Below, piece after piece: positions 7,126 through 13,290 of a DNA stretch of 14,846 nt. The notes under the pieces are model-generated. The model was not told the DNA's origin. It did no database searches and saw nothing but the letters and a program-made list of their open reading frames with translations. The DNA is from Baffinella frigidus. Taxonomy: Eukaryota; Cryptophyceae; Cryptomonadales; Baffinellaceae. The stretch lies in NCBI GenBank assembly GCA_026770585.1, contig MU646546.1:460791-475636 (forward strand). The letters run 5' to 3'. The position numbers and the translations under genes were made by a program. Position 1 is the first letter of the stretch; every line of letters starts with the position of its first letter.

Positions 7126-7561
7126 CAACACGTCCTCTCGGAGACATGATGAAGGCGGGCCGCCGCGATCTCGCACCGGTTGGTGACATAAAAGAATAAT
7201 GAACGGGACAAGACCAGGCGTGTTGGTCTAATATGACCTTCTTAGCTTGCACCAAACGCGACCAGCTGACTGTTCTATCTTGGGAATCCGTGACCCAGCG
7301 CCATTTTTCATTTTGTCAGCATGGACTATTTACCACACAAAAGTTAGTTTTGTTGTAACCCCTTTCGAATAAATGGACGCCAAAGTGTTTTTGTGTTTTT
7401 TTAACGCGTCTTCTTGGAAAGTGACGCGGCCCAAGAGAGACTTGCGCCCATATTCTCTCAGACGGCTCCAGTCGTAAAAAGAAAACGACGCAACTCAGGA
7501 CGTGAAGATCCCTAAAAGGGTTGTATACCTGCCTGTATAACAGCCTGTACAAGTCCTAAAA

Positions 7562-7932
7562 CCCTGGGCGTCCTTCGGAAACCTAATTTTCGGCCTGGGA
7601 GCCGGCCCGCCCCCCAAATTTTGGCCTGCCCGTCAGCAAATTTTATCTTGTCAGCAATTTTTTATCAAATCGCGAGCACGAAGTCGCTCGCGTTTTATAA
7701 AAATTGGACACACTGTCTCAGCTCAAATAAAAGTAGAAGGACGCAAGAGGGTGTGTCGTTCACTCACTTTTGCATCCTCAACTGGAATTTACCACACGAT
7801 TGGAGCCTTCAAAGAATGTTCTTTCCTTCTGATAGATGGACAGTTCTCATTAAGTCAGGACGTGACCAAATTTATGTGGCGATCCTCTGCGAATAAAATT
7901 CGCGAAATTAGGTTTCCGAAGCCCACCCTGGG
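7562..7932. mobile_element. 371-bp element with ~30-bp terminal inverted repeats
   Basis: CCCTGGGCGTCCTTCGGAAA with CCTAATTT (7562-7590) is mirrored by AAATTAGGTTTCCGAAGCCC with ACCCTGGG (7903-7932). Inside are a hairpin CGCGAGC/GCTCGCG (7671-7692), GGAATTTACCACAC (7784-7797) and ACGTGACCAAATTT (7860-7873). No intact protein is encoded, so it is a MITE-like non-autonomous element. Confidence 0.7.
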
Positions 7933-8108
7933 CCTTTAAAAGCTCGGGGACTTCCCCCTCCGGGCGCGGCACTCCACCGTGTATTTTGAGGGGGATTTTC
8001 GATTCGAGATTTACCTTGACTGGCTTGTTGACTGTCCATCTATGTGCTGCTGACTGGGTACATATTGGGACAGAGGATCAGAATCCTCAGATTCAGAATC
8101 CTCACAAT

Positions 8109-8783
8109 ATGAGCGTAGAAGAAGGGGGGATGAGAGCGGGTGGGAGGGCCGTCAGCAAGTACTCGATCATCCCGTCGGGGGACGCGCGCGAGACTCCGGC
8201 GGACATCAACGCTCCTGTCCAGAACCGGCCGGAAACAGGGGCTCGCATGTTCGACCCTGCCTCGAAGGAGAAGCAGCCCCGTCGCTTCCCGTCGCGTGCG
8301 CGGGCCAACCCGCCTACACCGCAGCAGGAGCCTCGGAGCACGCATCGATACGACGCCATCACCCCGCCCCTCCGCGCCGGCATGAAGAAGATGCCCACAC
8401 CGGTCCGAGCCGTCATCCCCCACCCCGAGCCCTGCGTGGGCCGCAAGATGCCGAGGACACCCCAGCAATCGAGGGGCCAGAAGCAGGCTGTCCTCGAACA
8501 CGCGTCTCGCTCGCCGCGCAGCAGCTGGTCCAGGGATGACGTGTTTGCGTGGCTTAACAACGCGACGCACCACCCGCCCCTCTCCCACCCCACGACGTCC
8601 GCCTACCACGACACGACCGACCCACCGGTGTTTGGGGGCGTGTCTTCGTGGTACGAGAGCGCTTGGCTGCGGCCGAGGACGAGGGGGTTTGAGGGGGGGC
8701 TGGCTAGCAAGGAAACGGCGAGGCCAGTGAACTCAGACGCAGCCTCGGTGGGGGTGCTTACATGGCGGCCGTGTTGGTACTAA
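8109..8783 (+). CDS. Unrecognised Pro/Arg-rich 224-residue protein
   Basis: The first ATG of this frame is at 8109; the frame stays open upstream to 7986 without another ATG. Third positions are GC-rich, unlike the AT-rich DNA on either side, and the frame ends in TAA at 8781 with AATAAA immediately behind. Residues 25-125 are disordered-looking and rich in Pro, Arg and Gln (ETPADINAP, KEKQPRRFPSRARANPP, HPEPCVGRKMPRTPQQ). Residues 140-149, WSRDDVFAWL, match the first-helix pattern W-S-x-x-D-V-x-x-W-L known from SAM domains, but the rest of a ~65-residue SAM fold is not apparent. The tail ends LTWRPCWY. No signal peptide or membrane segment is seen from the ATG. Upstream, TCAGAATCCTCA is repeated at 8078 and 8093. 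It may be a last exon. No function is assigned. Confidence 0.6.
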   Translation: MSVEEGGMRAGGRAVSKYSIIPSGDARETPADINAPVQNRPETGARMFDPASKEKQPRRFPSRARANPPTPQQEPRSTHRYDAITPPLRAGMKKMPTPVRAVIPHPEPCVGRKMPRTPQQSRGQKQAVLEHASRSPRSSWSRDDVFAWLNNATHHPPLSHPTTSAYHDTTDPPVFGGVSSWYESAWLRPRTRGFEGGLASKETARPVNSDAASVGVLTWRPCWY

Positions 8784-8789
8784 AATAAA
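8784..8789 (+). promoter_or_regulatory. AATAAA polyadenylation-like hexamer
   Basis: AATAAA directly follows the TAA stop of the frame at 8109-8783. The position is plausible but closer to the stop than usual, and a six-base match alone is weak. Confidence 0.3.
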
Positions 8790-8865
8790 CATCTCTCGTT
8801 CACTGAATTCTCCAGGCTAATGTAGTGGGCAAGAAACTTAAGGATCATAGGCACAGGCCAACAGG

Positions 8866-8920
8866 GATACCTCGTTCATAAGCAGGCGCACCCCCGTAGG
8901 ATCGTACAGTAGGTCTTAGG
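8866..8920 (+). mobile_element. Half of a hairpin element, broken at its centre
   Basis: CAGGGATACCTCGTTCATAAG, then a C-run, then CGTACAGTAGG (8903-8913) and CTTAGGGC follow the left arm of the hairpins at 9505 and 9719. The matching right arm is missing: after CTTAGGGC the sequence turns into telomeric repeat. Confidence 0.7.
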
Positions 8921-8970
8921 GCTTGGGGGTTTGGGGTTTAGGGTCTAGGGTCTCGGGTCTGGGGTTTAGA
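8921..8970. repeat. Short degenerate TTTAGGG tract
   Basis: About seven units of GGGTTTGGGG, TTTAGGG and TCTAGGG, in the same orientation as the 4.1-6.3 kb block. It is joined directly to the broken hairpin element. Confidence 0.8.
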
Positions 8971-9477
8971 GTTTGTGAGCCTCGGTCGGACAGGTAATGA
9001 GCCTCGATGGTTGACTAATGAAGGTATGTTCGATCTCGCTTGTGTGTCGGGCCTGGCCTGCGCGGCCTCTCTCCTCCCAAGCGGGGTCTCATCTGGTAGC
9101 GAAGGTCGGTTTTTGGAACCCTCTTCCTCTTTATTTTCTGAACCCTTCATCTCCACGATCCTTACCTTCTTAGGTTGCACTCATCCATCAACCTATTTTT
9201 GACACGCCGCAAGGCGGTAAGGGCCGAACTACTGCGCTGCGAAGCAGGATTCTCGCTATCCCGTAAGCGGCGAGTAGCCTCACACGCTCCTACTTGGGCC
9301 AAAACGTAGGTGCCTACGACCCTTGGGCGAACACCCATCCCGAAGATGGGTTTTCGCGCCTCTGTCTTTCTTCGTCCAAGACGTGTACACGTAGAGTGTG
9401 CGTGACGTCTCTCTGGGACCTGCTGCAACGTAGCCTTCGTTTGAGGGGTTGCATGATGGCCATGTTGTCATCGAAAC
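8971..9477. other. Open but unassigned stretch
   Basis: The minus strand is open from about 9428 to 9162 (GACEATRRLRDSENPASQRS, then SSALTALRRVKNR) and in another frame across 9180-8938. Neither has an ATG near its start or the strong GC third-position bias of the better coding segments. The peptide is protein-like and basic, so it may be a retrotransposon or host exon remnant, but I recognise no family. Confidence 0.3.
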
Positions 9478-9651
9478 AGGTCTCTCCCACTCAGACTCTA
9501 CATGTACAGGGGTACCTCGCTCACAAGAAACCGCCCCCCCCTAGGACCCTACAGTAGGACCATGCCTAGGGCCCTATGGCGGTCCTAGGGGGGGCAGTTT
9601 CTTATAAGCGAGGTACCCCTGTAACGGTCTCTCCCAATCAGACTCTACATT
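9478..9651. repeat. 25-bp direct repeats flanking a hairpin element
   Basis: GGTCTCTCCCA(C/A)TCAG with ACTCTACAT occurs at 9479-9502 and again at 9626-9650 with one difference. The copies lie just outside the hairpin at 9505-9623. A related CTCTCCTCTACATGTAC follows the next hairpin at 9848. Confidence 0.8.
9505..9623. mobile_element. 119-bp hairpin element
   Basis: TACAGGGGTACCTCGCT at the left end and AGCGAGGTACCCCTGTA at the right are exact complements. Inward the arms hold a C-run/G-run pair, CTAGGACC/GGTCCTAG and the core CCTACAGTAGG (9548-9558) near the centre. It is a sister of the element at 9719-9847 and related to the one at 807-963. Confidence 0.88.
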
Positions 9652-9718
9652 CATTCACTCACCACCCTGGCAGACGTCGACACGCGGGCGCGAGTCCACA
9701 CTTTCCGCACGGTTCTCC

Positions 9719-9847
9719 TACAGGGGTACCTCGCTCATAAGAACCCCCCCCCCCCCCCCCTAGGACCCTACAGTAGGCCTATGCTTAGGGCCCTACGATG
9801 GTCCTCTGGGGGGGGCGGTGGTTTCTGATGAGCGAGGTACCCCTGTA
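9719..9847. mobile_element. 129-bp hairpin element, sister copy
   Basis: Same ends as the element at 9505 (TACAGGGGTACCTCGCT and its complement), a longer C-run (17 C) and the core CCTACAGTAGG at 9767-9777. Some mismatches lie inside the arms, so this copy is more decayed. Confidence 0.87.
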
Positions 9848-9872
9848 CTCTCCTCTACATGTACGGTAAGCA

Positions 9873-10039
9873 TCAGGGAGGAAGGCCCACACCTCCCGCC
9901 AGCACCCCAGAGTTCCCGCGCCCTGAAGAGCCCAGTCGGGTGAATGGGGACCCCACGGTGGCGAGCGTGGAGTTCTTGCGGCGCATGTTGGCGTTGGCTG
10001 TGGTGTTGGCGGCCTCGTAGCCGAGGAGTGTTGTCTGCG
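9873..10039 (-). pseudogene. Probable last exon of an unrecognised gene
   Basis: The minus strand reads TTLLGYEAANTTANANMRRK, then NSTLATVGSPFTRLGSSGRG, and ends VLAGGVGLPP at a TGA (9875-9873). Nearly all third positions are G or C. Just upstream (on the minus strand) AAAAAAACGCAG precedes the coding part, a plausible though purine-rich acceptor at 10040; the frame also stays open to 10076 and beyond. No start codon and no domain is recognised. The stop lies 26 bp from the hairpin element at 9719-9847. It is either a terminal exon or an isolated gene fragment. Confidence 0.5.
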
Positions 10040-10051
10040 TTTTTTTCTTCC

Positions 10052-10110
10052 GCTCCCTGCCAGCCACGTCAGTCAAGCTGGTGAGTCGACGTATGCGGAG
10101 TCTGATTGAG
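10052..10110. repeat. 59-bp direct repeat, copy 1
   Basis: GCTCCCTGCCAGCCACGTCA through GAGTCTGATTG is repeated at 10462-10520, 410 bp away, with about nine differences. On the minus strand both copies read LTD(V/L)AGRE without a stop, so the repeat may include an exon edge. Confidence 0.8.
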
Positions 10111-10190
10111 GGAGGGAGGGAGGGAGGGAGGGAGGGAGGGAGGGAGAGAGGGGGAGAGGGAGAGAGGGAGAGAGAGCGGGAGGGGAGCGT
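10105..10190. repeat. GGGA / GAGAG microsatellite
   Basis: About eight GGGA units followed by GAGAGAGGG variants. It interrupts sequence that is unbroken in the related copy at 10462-10525. Confidence 0.9.
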
Positions 10191-10358
10191 CTTCTTCTTC
10201 TGCTCCCTGTGTGGGAGGGTGGTGTTTCATTGCCAACCAACCGCACCGCGCATGCCCCTACGAGTTGTGCTACTTGCTGTACCCCGTACAGTAAGAACAC
10301 TGCTACCCAGGATATTTTACCTTTAGTCAACAAAGCCGATCCGCGGCAGTAAGTTGCC

Positions 10359-10433
10359 ATTTCGTTTAGATGGACCTGCTCTGGGAGCAGGCATTTGACT
10401 GAAGGCACTGGCTTTCAGGGGGAGTTGGCTCAG
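10359..10433 (+). repeat. 75-bp repeat, inverted copy at 11345-11418
   Basis: CATTTCGTTTAGATGGACC, then GCATTTGACT and TTCAGGGGGAGTTGGCTC match the reverse complement of 11345-11418 with roughly ten differences. Nothing else is apparent in 10191-10358. Confidence 0.75.
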
Positions 10434-10461
10434 GTGAAATGTTCTGGCTCAGAGTGAAGTA

Positions 10462-10520
10462 GCTCCCTGCCAGCCAAGTCAGTCAAGCGGTTGAGTGAAC
10501 GCATGCAGAGTCTGATTGGG
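10462..10520. repeat. 59-bp direct repeat, copy 2
   Basis: Second copy of the sequence at 10052-10110. Here TCTGATTGGGAGAGACTTC continues without the GGGA expansion. Confidence 0.8.
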
Positions 10521-10588
10521 AGAGACTTCATCGAGAACACGCCGGGCGTGAGGGTAATTTCCCCAGGTTAACAGGTTATGAGTCTGGG

Positions 10589-10666
10589 ACAACTTAAGGG
10601 AACTACTCAAGCATACAACTTAAGGGAACTACGTAAGTATACAACTGAAGAGCGCTACCCACTCAG
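10589..10666 (+). repeat. 26-bp tandem repeat, three copies
   Basis: ACAACTTAAGGGAACTAC starts at 10589 and 10615, and a diverged ACAACTGAAGAGCGCTAC at 10641. The period is 26 bp. Confidence 0.85.
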
Positions 10667-10797
10667 AACACTACGGGACACGTACCTCCCCGGAAATCCG
10701 GGGAGGGGCGTGACATTTTTTGATTTTTGGCGTGTTTCTCAGGCAAGAAGCCAATAATTAACTTAAGCATGGTTCTTCGTAGTGTCCTGAGTGGTTA
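10656..10797. mobile_element. 142-bp inverted-repeat element with GC hairpin
   Basis: TACCCACTCAGAACACTACG (10656-10675) is mirrored at 10778-10797 with two changes. Inside, CCTCCCCGG AAAT CCGGGGAGG (10685-10706) is a perfect 9-bp hairpin. The outer flank also pairs in part (ACTTAA on both sides). It resembles a rho-independent terminator only superficially; no bacterial context exists. Confidence 0.65.
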
Positions 10798-10818
10798 AGT
10801 AGTCCGGGACGATGCGGA

Positions 10819-10838
10819 CGGATTCATGAATGAATCCG
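10819..10838. repeat. Perfect hairpin CGGATTCAT/ATGAATCCG
   Basis: 9-bp arms around GA. 10840-10999 holds only a short tandem CCTAGATTTAG (about 10886-10906) and ACGTGACCAAATTT at 10913-10926. Confidence 0.7.
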
Positions 10839-10999
10839 CTGGTGCACCGTGGGGACTATGATGGTGGTGCCGAAGCTGCTGACCCCTAGATTTAGCCCTA
10901 GATTTAGCGGTAACGTGACCAAATTTGCAAGAGAAAATCTTCAAAGTTAACTGCCCCCAGGGTAAGTTGACTTTTGCTGAAAGGTCCGTAGTCCACCGT

Positions 11000-11053
11000 G
11001 TGGGTACCGTGTGCGCGGCGAGACGTGGATGAGGTCAATCTGCTTGGCCATAA
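11000..11053 (-). pseudogene. Exon fragment, MAKQIDLIHVSPRTR
   Basis: Minus strand reads VMAKQIDLIHVSPRTRYPHG with GC-rich third positions. It is a diverged copy of the fragment at 11192-11267, with conservative changes (GLL/DLI). The leftmost of four copies within 900 bp; all face the same way. The gene family is not recognised. Confidence 0.5.
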
Positions 11054-11163
11054 CCCCTAAGCGATAAGACCTAGGACCCTACGGTAGGCAACCAGGAGGG
11101 GCATAGGGGGGTTCCTACGGATAAGGCAACGGAAACTCAGGCATTTCCTGCCCGAAAATCCCT
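11054..11163 (+). repeat. 110-bp repeat with CCTACNGTAGG core, copy 1
   Basis: CCTAAGCGATAAGACCTAGG, the core at 11078-11088, then GATAAGGCAACGGAAACTC are repeated at 13526-13635 with about a dozen differences. The core region matches half of the hairpin elements at 9505 and 9719, without a clear partner arm. Confidence 0.8.
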
Positions 11164-11191
11164 TCGCAGCCCTCTGAGTAGCTAACTAGGC

Positions 11192-11267
11192 CGGGACCGA
11201 ACCGTGTGCGCGGCGAGACATGAAGGAGGCCGATCTGCTTGGCCATGGCCTCGGCGATGACGCGATC
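11192..11267 (-). pseudogene. Exon fragment DRVIAEAMAKQIGLLHVSPRT
   Basis: Minus strand: CCCCGCGCAG followed by GATCGCGTCATCGCC, giving DRVIAEAMAKQIGLLHV and SPRTRFGPG. CCCCGCGCAG could be a 3' splice site at 11268-11269. Third positions are almost all G or C. This is the least damaged of the four copies (11000, 11192, 11493, 11843). No domain is recognised; one short helix-like segment is too little to assign. Confidence 0.5.
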
Positions 11268-11344
11268 CTGCGCGGGGAACACCGCGGGGAATAACGAAGA
11301 AGAAGACAAGGGGAATACTCTCCGAGCCACAAGATTTCAGCGAA

Positions 11345-11434
11345 GTCAACTCCCCCTGAACGCCAGCGCCTCAAGTCAAATGCCTGGCATGGTGGCAGGG
11401 TCCATCTAAACGAAATCAGGGGAAAGTTGACTAA
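11345..11434. repeat. Inverted copy of 10359-10433 with own short inverted repeat
   Basis: 11345-11418 is the reverse complement of 10359-10433. Its ends pair with each other as well: AGTCAACTCCCCCTGA on the left, TCAGGGGAAAGTTGACT on the right (to 11434). It may therefore be a ~90-bp element with ~16-bp terminal inverted repeats. Confidence 0.65.
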
Positions 11435-11492
11435 GGCGAGCTGTTTGACTTCGCTAAAATCTTGTGGCTCGGAGTGCAGCTAAGCAGAGGCC

Positions 11493-11531
11493 GCTCGTCT
11501 TGGCCATGGCCTAAGCGATGACGCGACCCTG
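11493..11531 (-). pseudogene. Decayed exon fragment, copy 3
   Basis: Shares TTGGCCATGGCCT and AGCGATGACGCGA with 11192-11267. On the minus strand the frame is broken by a stop (GRVIA, stop, AMAK). Confidence 0.55.
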
Positions 11532-11639
11532 CCACACGAGAATGCAAGAGGGGCATTCGTAGTAGCGGCGCGGGTTTCTCCCCTCCTGCTGTTTGGACCA
11601 TACACTCAGACCCGCCCGCGAGAACCCGGCTGTAAAGTA

Positions 11640-11830
11640 CCACACGAGAATGCAAGAGGGGCCTATTTAAAACCAAGATAATTTTATATGCAGCATTTGT
11701 GCAGTAACTTTCATTGCCCTTGGCGCCACTGAAGCCCTGGTTAGGCCGGTTACGAGGTTGGAACACCTTATCCTGGTACATTTGTTTACAACCACACATG
11801 TAAAAAAGTCCCTCTAGCATTCTCGAGCGG
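11640..11830. mobile_element. 191-bp MITE-like element, copy 1
   Basis: Terminal inverted repeats of about 30 bp: CCACACGAGAATGCAAGAGG and GCCTATTTAA on the left, TCCCTCTAGCATTCTCGAGC and GG on the right. GTGCAGTAACTTTCATTG lies at 11699-11716, and GAGGTTGGAACACCTTATCC lies inside. Its sister at 13074-13264 is exactly the same length. No open reading frame. A separate end fragment, CCACACGAGAATGCAAGAGG, stands alone at 11532-11551. Confidence 0.85.
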
Positions 11831-11842
11831 TGCGAGGGGAAT

Positions 11843-11884
11843 GGCGATGACGCGATCCTGCGCGGGGAACACCGAGGGGGATAA
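11843..11884 (-). pseudogene. Exon-edge fragment, copy 4
   Basis: GGCGATGACGCGATCCTGCG, then GGGGAACACCG match 11253-11292. Only the acceptor side and five codons remain. As at copy 2, the AATAA(A) and GAAGAAGAAGACAAGGGGAA sequence follows on the + strand, so the copied module included that purine tract. Confidence 0.6.
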
Positions 11885-11927
11885 AGATTTCTGATTTCTG
11901 AATTTATTAAAGATGAGTTCGCCGTTA

Positions 11928-12095
11928 GACAGAAGAAGAAGACAAGGGGAATAAATTGTATACAAGGGGGGTAAAAAAGGAGGAGGAGAACAAGAAGGAT
12001 GGACGAAGAAGAAGAGGAAGAAGGGGAAGGATGATGAAGAAGAAGAAGGGTAAGAAGGAGAAGAAGAAGAAGAAGAGGAAGGATGGACGAGAAGG
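11928..12095 (+). repeat. Polypurine GAA/GGA tract
   Basis: Nearly pure purine DNA built from GAAGAAGAAG, GGAGGAGG and AAGGATGGACGA blocks. Open frames through it are Lys/Glu-rich (or Phe/Leu/Ser-rich on the other strand) because of composition. Long GAA runs can form triplexes. Confidence 0.85.
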
Positions 12096-12160
12096 TCTTA
12101 CCTGCGGCGAGTGTCTTTCTATTCGACCAAACATATGAAAATCACTACACAAACGTTTAA

Positions 12161-12233
12161 AATCGACATTGATTCTGTTCGCATGGATAGCCTCGTGTGG
12201 CTTGCTTGGGGCGAGAAGGCCTTGCCGTGCGTC
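12161..12233. repeat. 73-bp repeat, copy 1 of 3
   Basis: CGACATTGATTCTGTTCGCA through GGCCTTGCCGTGCG recurs at 12404-12474 with three changes and, more diverged, at 13421-13470. Minus-strand translation SKPHEAIHANRINVDF is conserved in all three as KPH(E/Q)AIHANRI. The plus strand is open in copies 1 and 2 as well, so the coding strand is not settled. Confidence 0.8.
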
Positions 12234-12342
12234 AATTTTCGGAAACTTGGTACAAATTCCGTGTGAACTGACTTGTTTTCCCAGGTCAGTCAAACACTCT
12301 TGGGTGGTTGCCTGCGGCAAAAAGGCCAGCCAAGAGAATTCA

Positions 12343-12400
12343 CGAGGGGAATAAAGAAGAAAAAGAAGAAGAAGAGGAGGAGGAAGGATGGACGAGGAGG
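12343..12400 (+). repeat. Second GAA-rich purine tract
   Basis: GAGGGGAATAAAGAAGAAAA and AAGGATGGACGAGGAGG copy the pattern of 11940-12090 and again lead straight into the 73-bp repeat, so the purine tract and the repeat were duplicated together. Confidence 0.8.
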
Positions 12401-12403
12401 CCA

Positions 12404-12474
12404 AATCGACATCGATTCTGTTCGCATGGATAGCCTCGTGTGGCTTGCCTGGGGCGAGAAGGCCTTGCCGTGCG
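12404..12474. repeat. 73-bp repeat, copy 2 of 3
   Basis: Nearly identical to 12161-12233, diverging after GCCTTGCCGTGCG, where this copy continues into the host repeat beginning TTGTTCGTCACGAG (12477-12508). Confidence 0.8.
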
Positions 12475-12515
12475 CCTTGTTCGTCACGAGCAGCACACCC
12501 AACACCTGTGCGCAG

Positions 12516-12628
12516 CCACCCATTACACAACTTCAGAGCACCGCCACCCATTACACAACTTAAGAGCACCGCCACTCATTACACAACTTAAGAACACCGC
12601 CACCCATTACACAACTTGAGAGGAGCAC
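12516..12628 (+). repeat. 28-bp minisatellite, four copies
   Basis: CCACCCATTACACAACTTAA plus GAGCACCG, starting at 12516, 12544, 12572 and 12600. There are no unique spacers, so this is not a CRISPR array. Confidence 0.92.
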
Positions 12629-12700
12629 CAGCAGCCGCGAGGTGATCACACGGTCTGCGTGATGACTCGCCTTCGGGCCCAGCGCGGCACTGTGCACCGT

Positions 12701-12724
12701 CGTTCGTCAGAACGTTCGTCAGAA
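12701..12724 (+). repeat. 12-bp perfect tandem duplication
   Basis: CGTTCGTCAGAA twice. No other feature in 12630-12745. Confidence 0.7.
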
Positions 12725-12747
12725 CTTAAGGCCCCTGAAAGCGAACA

Positions 12748-12930
12748 CTTGTTCGTCACGAGGAGCACACCCAACACCTGCCAAGCGCCATTTGCCACGG
12801 AGCGCCTAGGGACACACCCCCGTGTAGGATGACCGGAGTGACTTTACACACCGGTCATCCTACACGGGGTTGTATCCCCAGAGAGCGCCACGGCGGGAAG
12901 GTTTGGATCCACGCGGGAGAGGCATTTGCC
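12748..12930 (+). repeat. Host repeat copy X, interrupted by a hairpin
   Basis: TTCGTCACGAGGAGCACACC, CACGGAGCGCC, then CGGCGGGAAGG and CGCGGGAGAGGC align with 13005-13290. Copy X contains the 76-bp hairpin after GAGCGCC and lacks the 191-bp element present in copy Y. A shorter third copy is at 12477-12508. Confidence 0.85.
12807..12882. mobile_element. 76-bp hairpin insertion with 7-bp target duplication
   Basis: CCCCGTGTAGGATGACCGG (12818-12836) and its exact complement (12851-12869) surround a 14-nt loop; weaker pairing continues outward (GGGACACAC / TTGTATCCCC). GAGCGCC stands on both sides (12800-12806 and 12883-12889), while the uninterrupted copy at 13054 has it once. That makes the insertion and its target duplication directly visible. 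Confidence 0.88.
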
Positions 12931-12994
12931 TTTAGTCCATTAGGTCCTTTAGGTTCTTCGAGCTCCCAACATAGCCGGACACTGGAACTGGTTC
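12931..12994 (-). repeat. Inverted fragment of the 267-bp satellite
   Basis: TAGGTCCTTTAGGTTCTTCG, AGCTCCCAACATAG and CGGACACTGGAAC are the complement of the end of unit 2 (about 3122-3182). It is inserted within, or at the end of, host repeat copy X. Confidence 0.85.
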
Positions 12995-13000
12995 AGGGCA

Positions 13001-13290
13001 CCTTGATCGTCACGAGGAGCACACCCAAGACCTGCCACGCGCCGTTTGTTACGGAGCGCCACCGCGGGAAGTTCCACACGAGAATGCTAGAGGGGCCTAT
13101 TTAAAACCGAAGTACTCTTAAAAGTGAGCATTTGTGTAGTAACTTTCGTTGATTGGTCACGTAACTAGCCATAAATTGGCCAGGCGCGAGGTTGGAACAC
13201 CTTATCCTGGTGCAAATATTTACAACTCCACATGTAAATAGGCCCCTCTGGCATTCTCGAGTGGTTTTGGCGCCCCGCGGGAGAGGCGTT
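13001..13290 (+). repeat. Host repeat copy Y, interrupted by the 191-bp element
   Basis: ATCGTCACGAGGAGCACACC, ACGGAGCGCCACCGCGGGAA, then after the element TTTTGGCGCC and CGCGGGAGAGGC. It aligns with copy X on both sides of the inserted element and has an uninterrupted GAGCGCCAC where X has the hairpin. Confidence 0.85.
13074..13264. mobile_element. 191-bp MITE-like element, copy 2
   Basis: Ends CCACACGAGAATGCTAGAGG + GGCCTATTTA and TAAATAGGCCCCTCTGGCAT + TCTCGAGTGG. Motif GTGTAGTAACTTTCGTTG at 13134-13151, followed by TTGGTCACGT. TT lies on both sides, matching the GGTTTGG of the empty site in copy X, so the target duplication is probably TT or TTT. Confidence 0.88.

Larger units (their letters stand above)
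7060..7969. repeat. Inverted repeats bounding a 0.9-kb block
   Basis: CGCGCCCGGAGGGGGAAATC at 7060-7083 is matched in inverted orientation at 7946-7969 with one change. The block holds the palindrome at 7105-7125 and the element at 7562-7932. It could be a composite element or two solo copies. No gene of note in 7130-7560. Confidence 0.6.

Noticed and set aside
10073-10408. Minus-strand frame with Ser/Leu/Pro repeats
   Set aside because: Its repeat region is the GGGA microsatellite read in reverse.
10685-10706. Rho-independent terminator-like hairpin
   Set aside because: The following T-run is 8 bp away, the context is eukaryotic, and the hairpin lies in the centre of a larger inverted repeat.
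11925-12575. Long minus-strand frame of 216 residues
   Set aside because: It joins two copies of a 73-bp repeat through GAA/CTT tracts giving Phe/Leu/Ser runs; composition explains its length.
12516-12628. Possible CRISPR-like array
   Set aside because: Strict tandem repeat without spacers, in a eukaryotic subtelomere.
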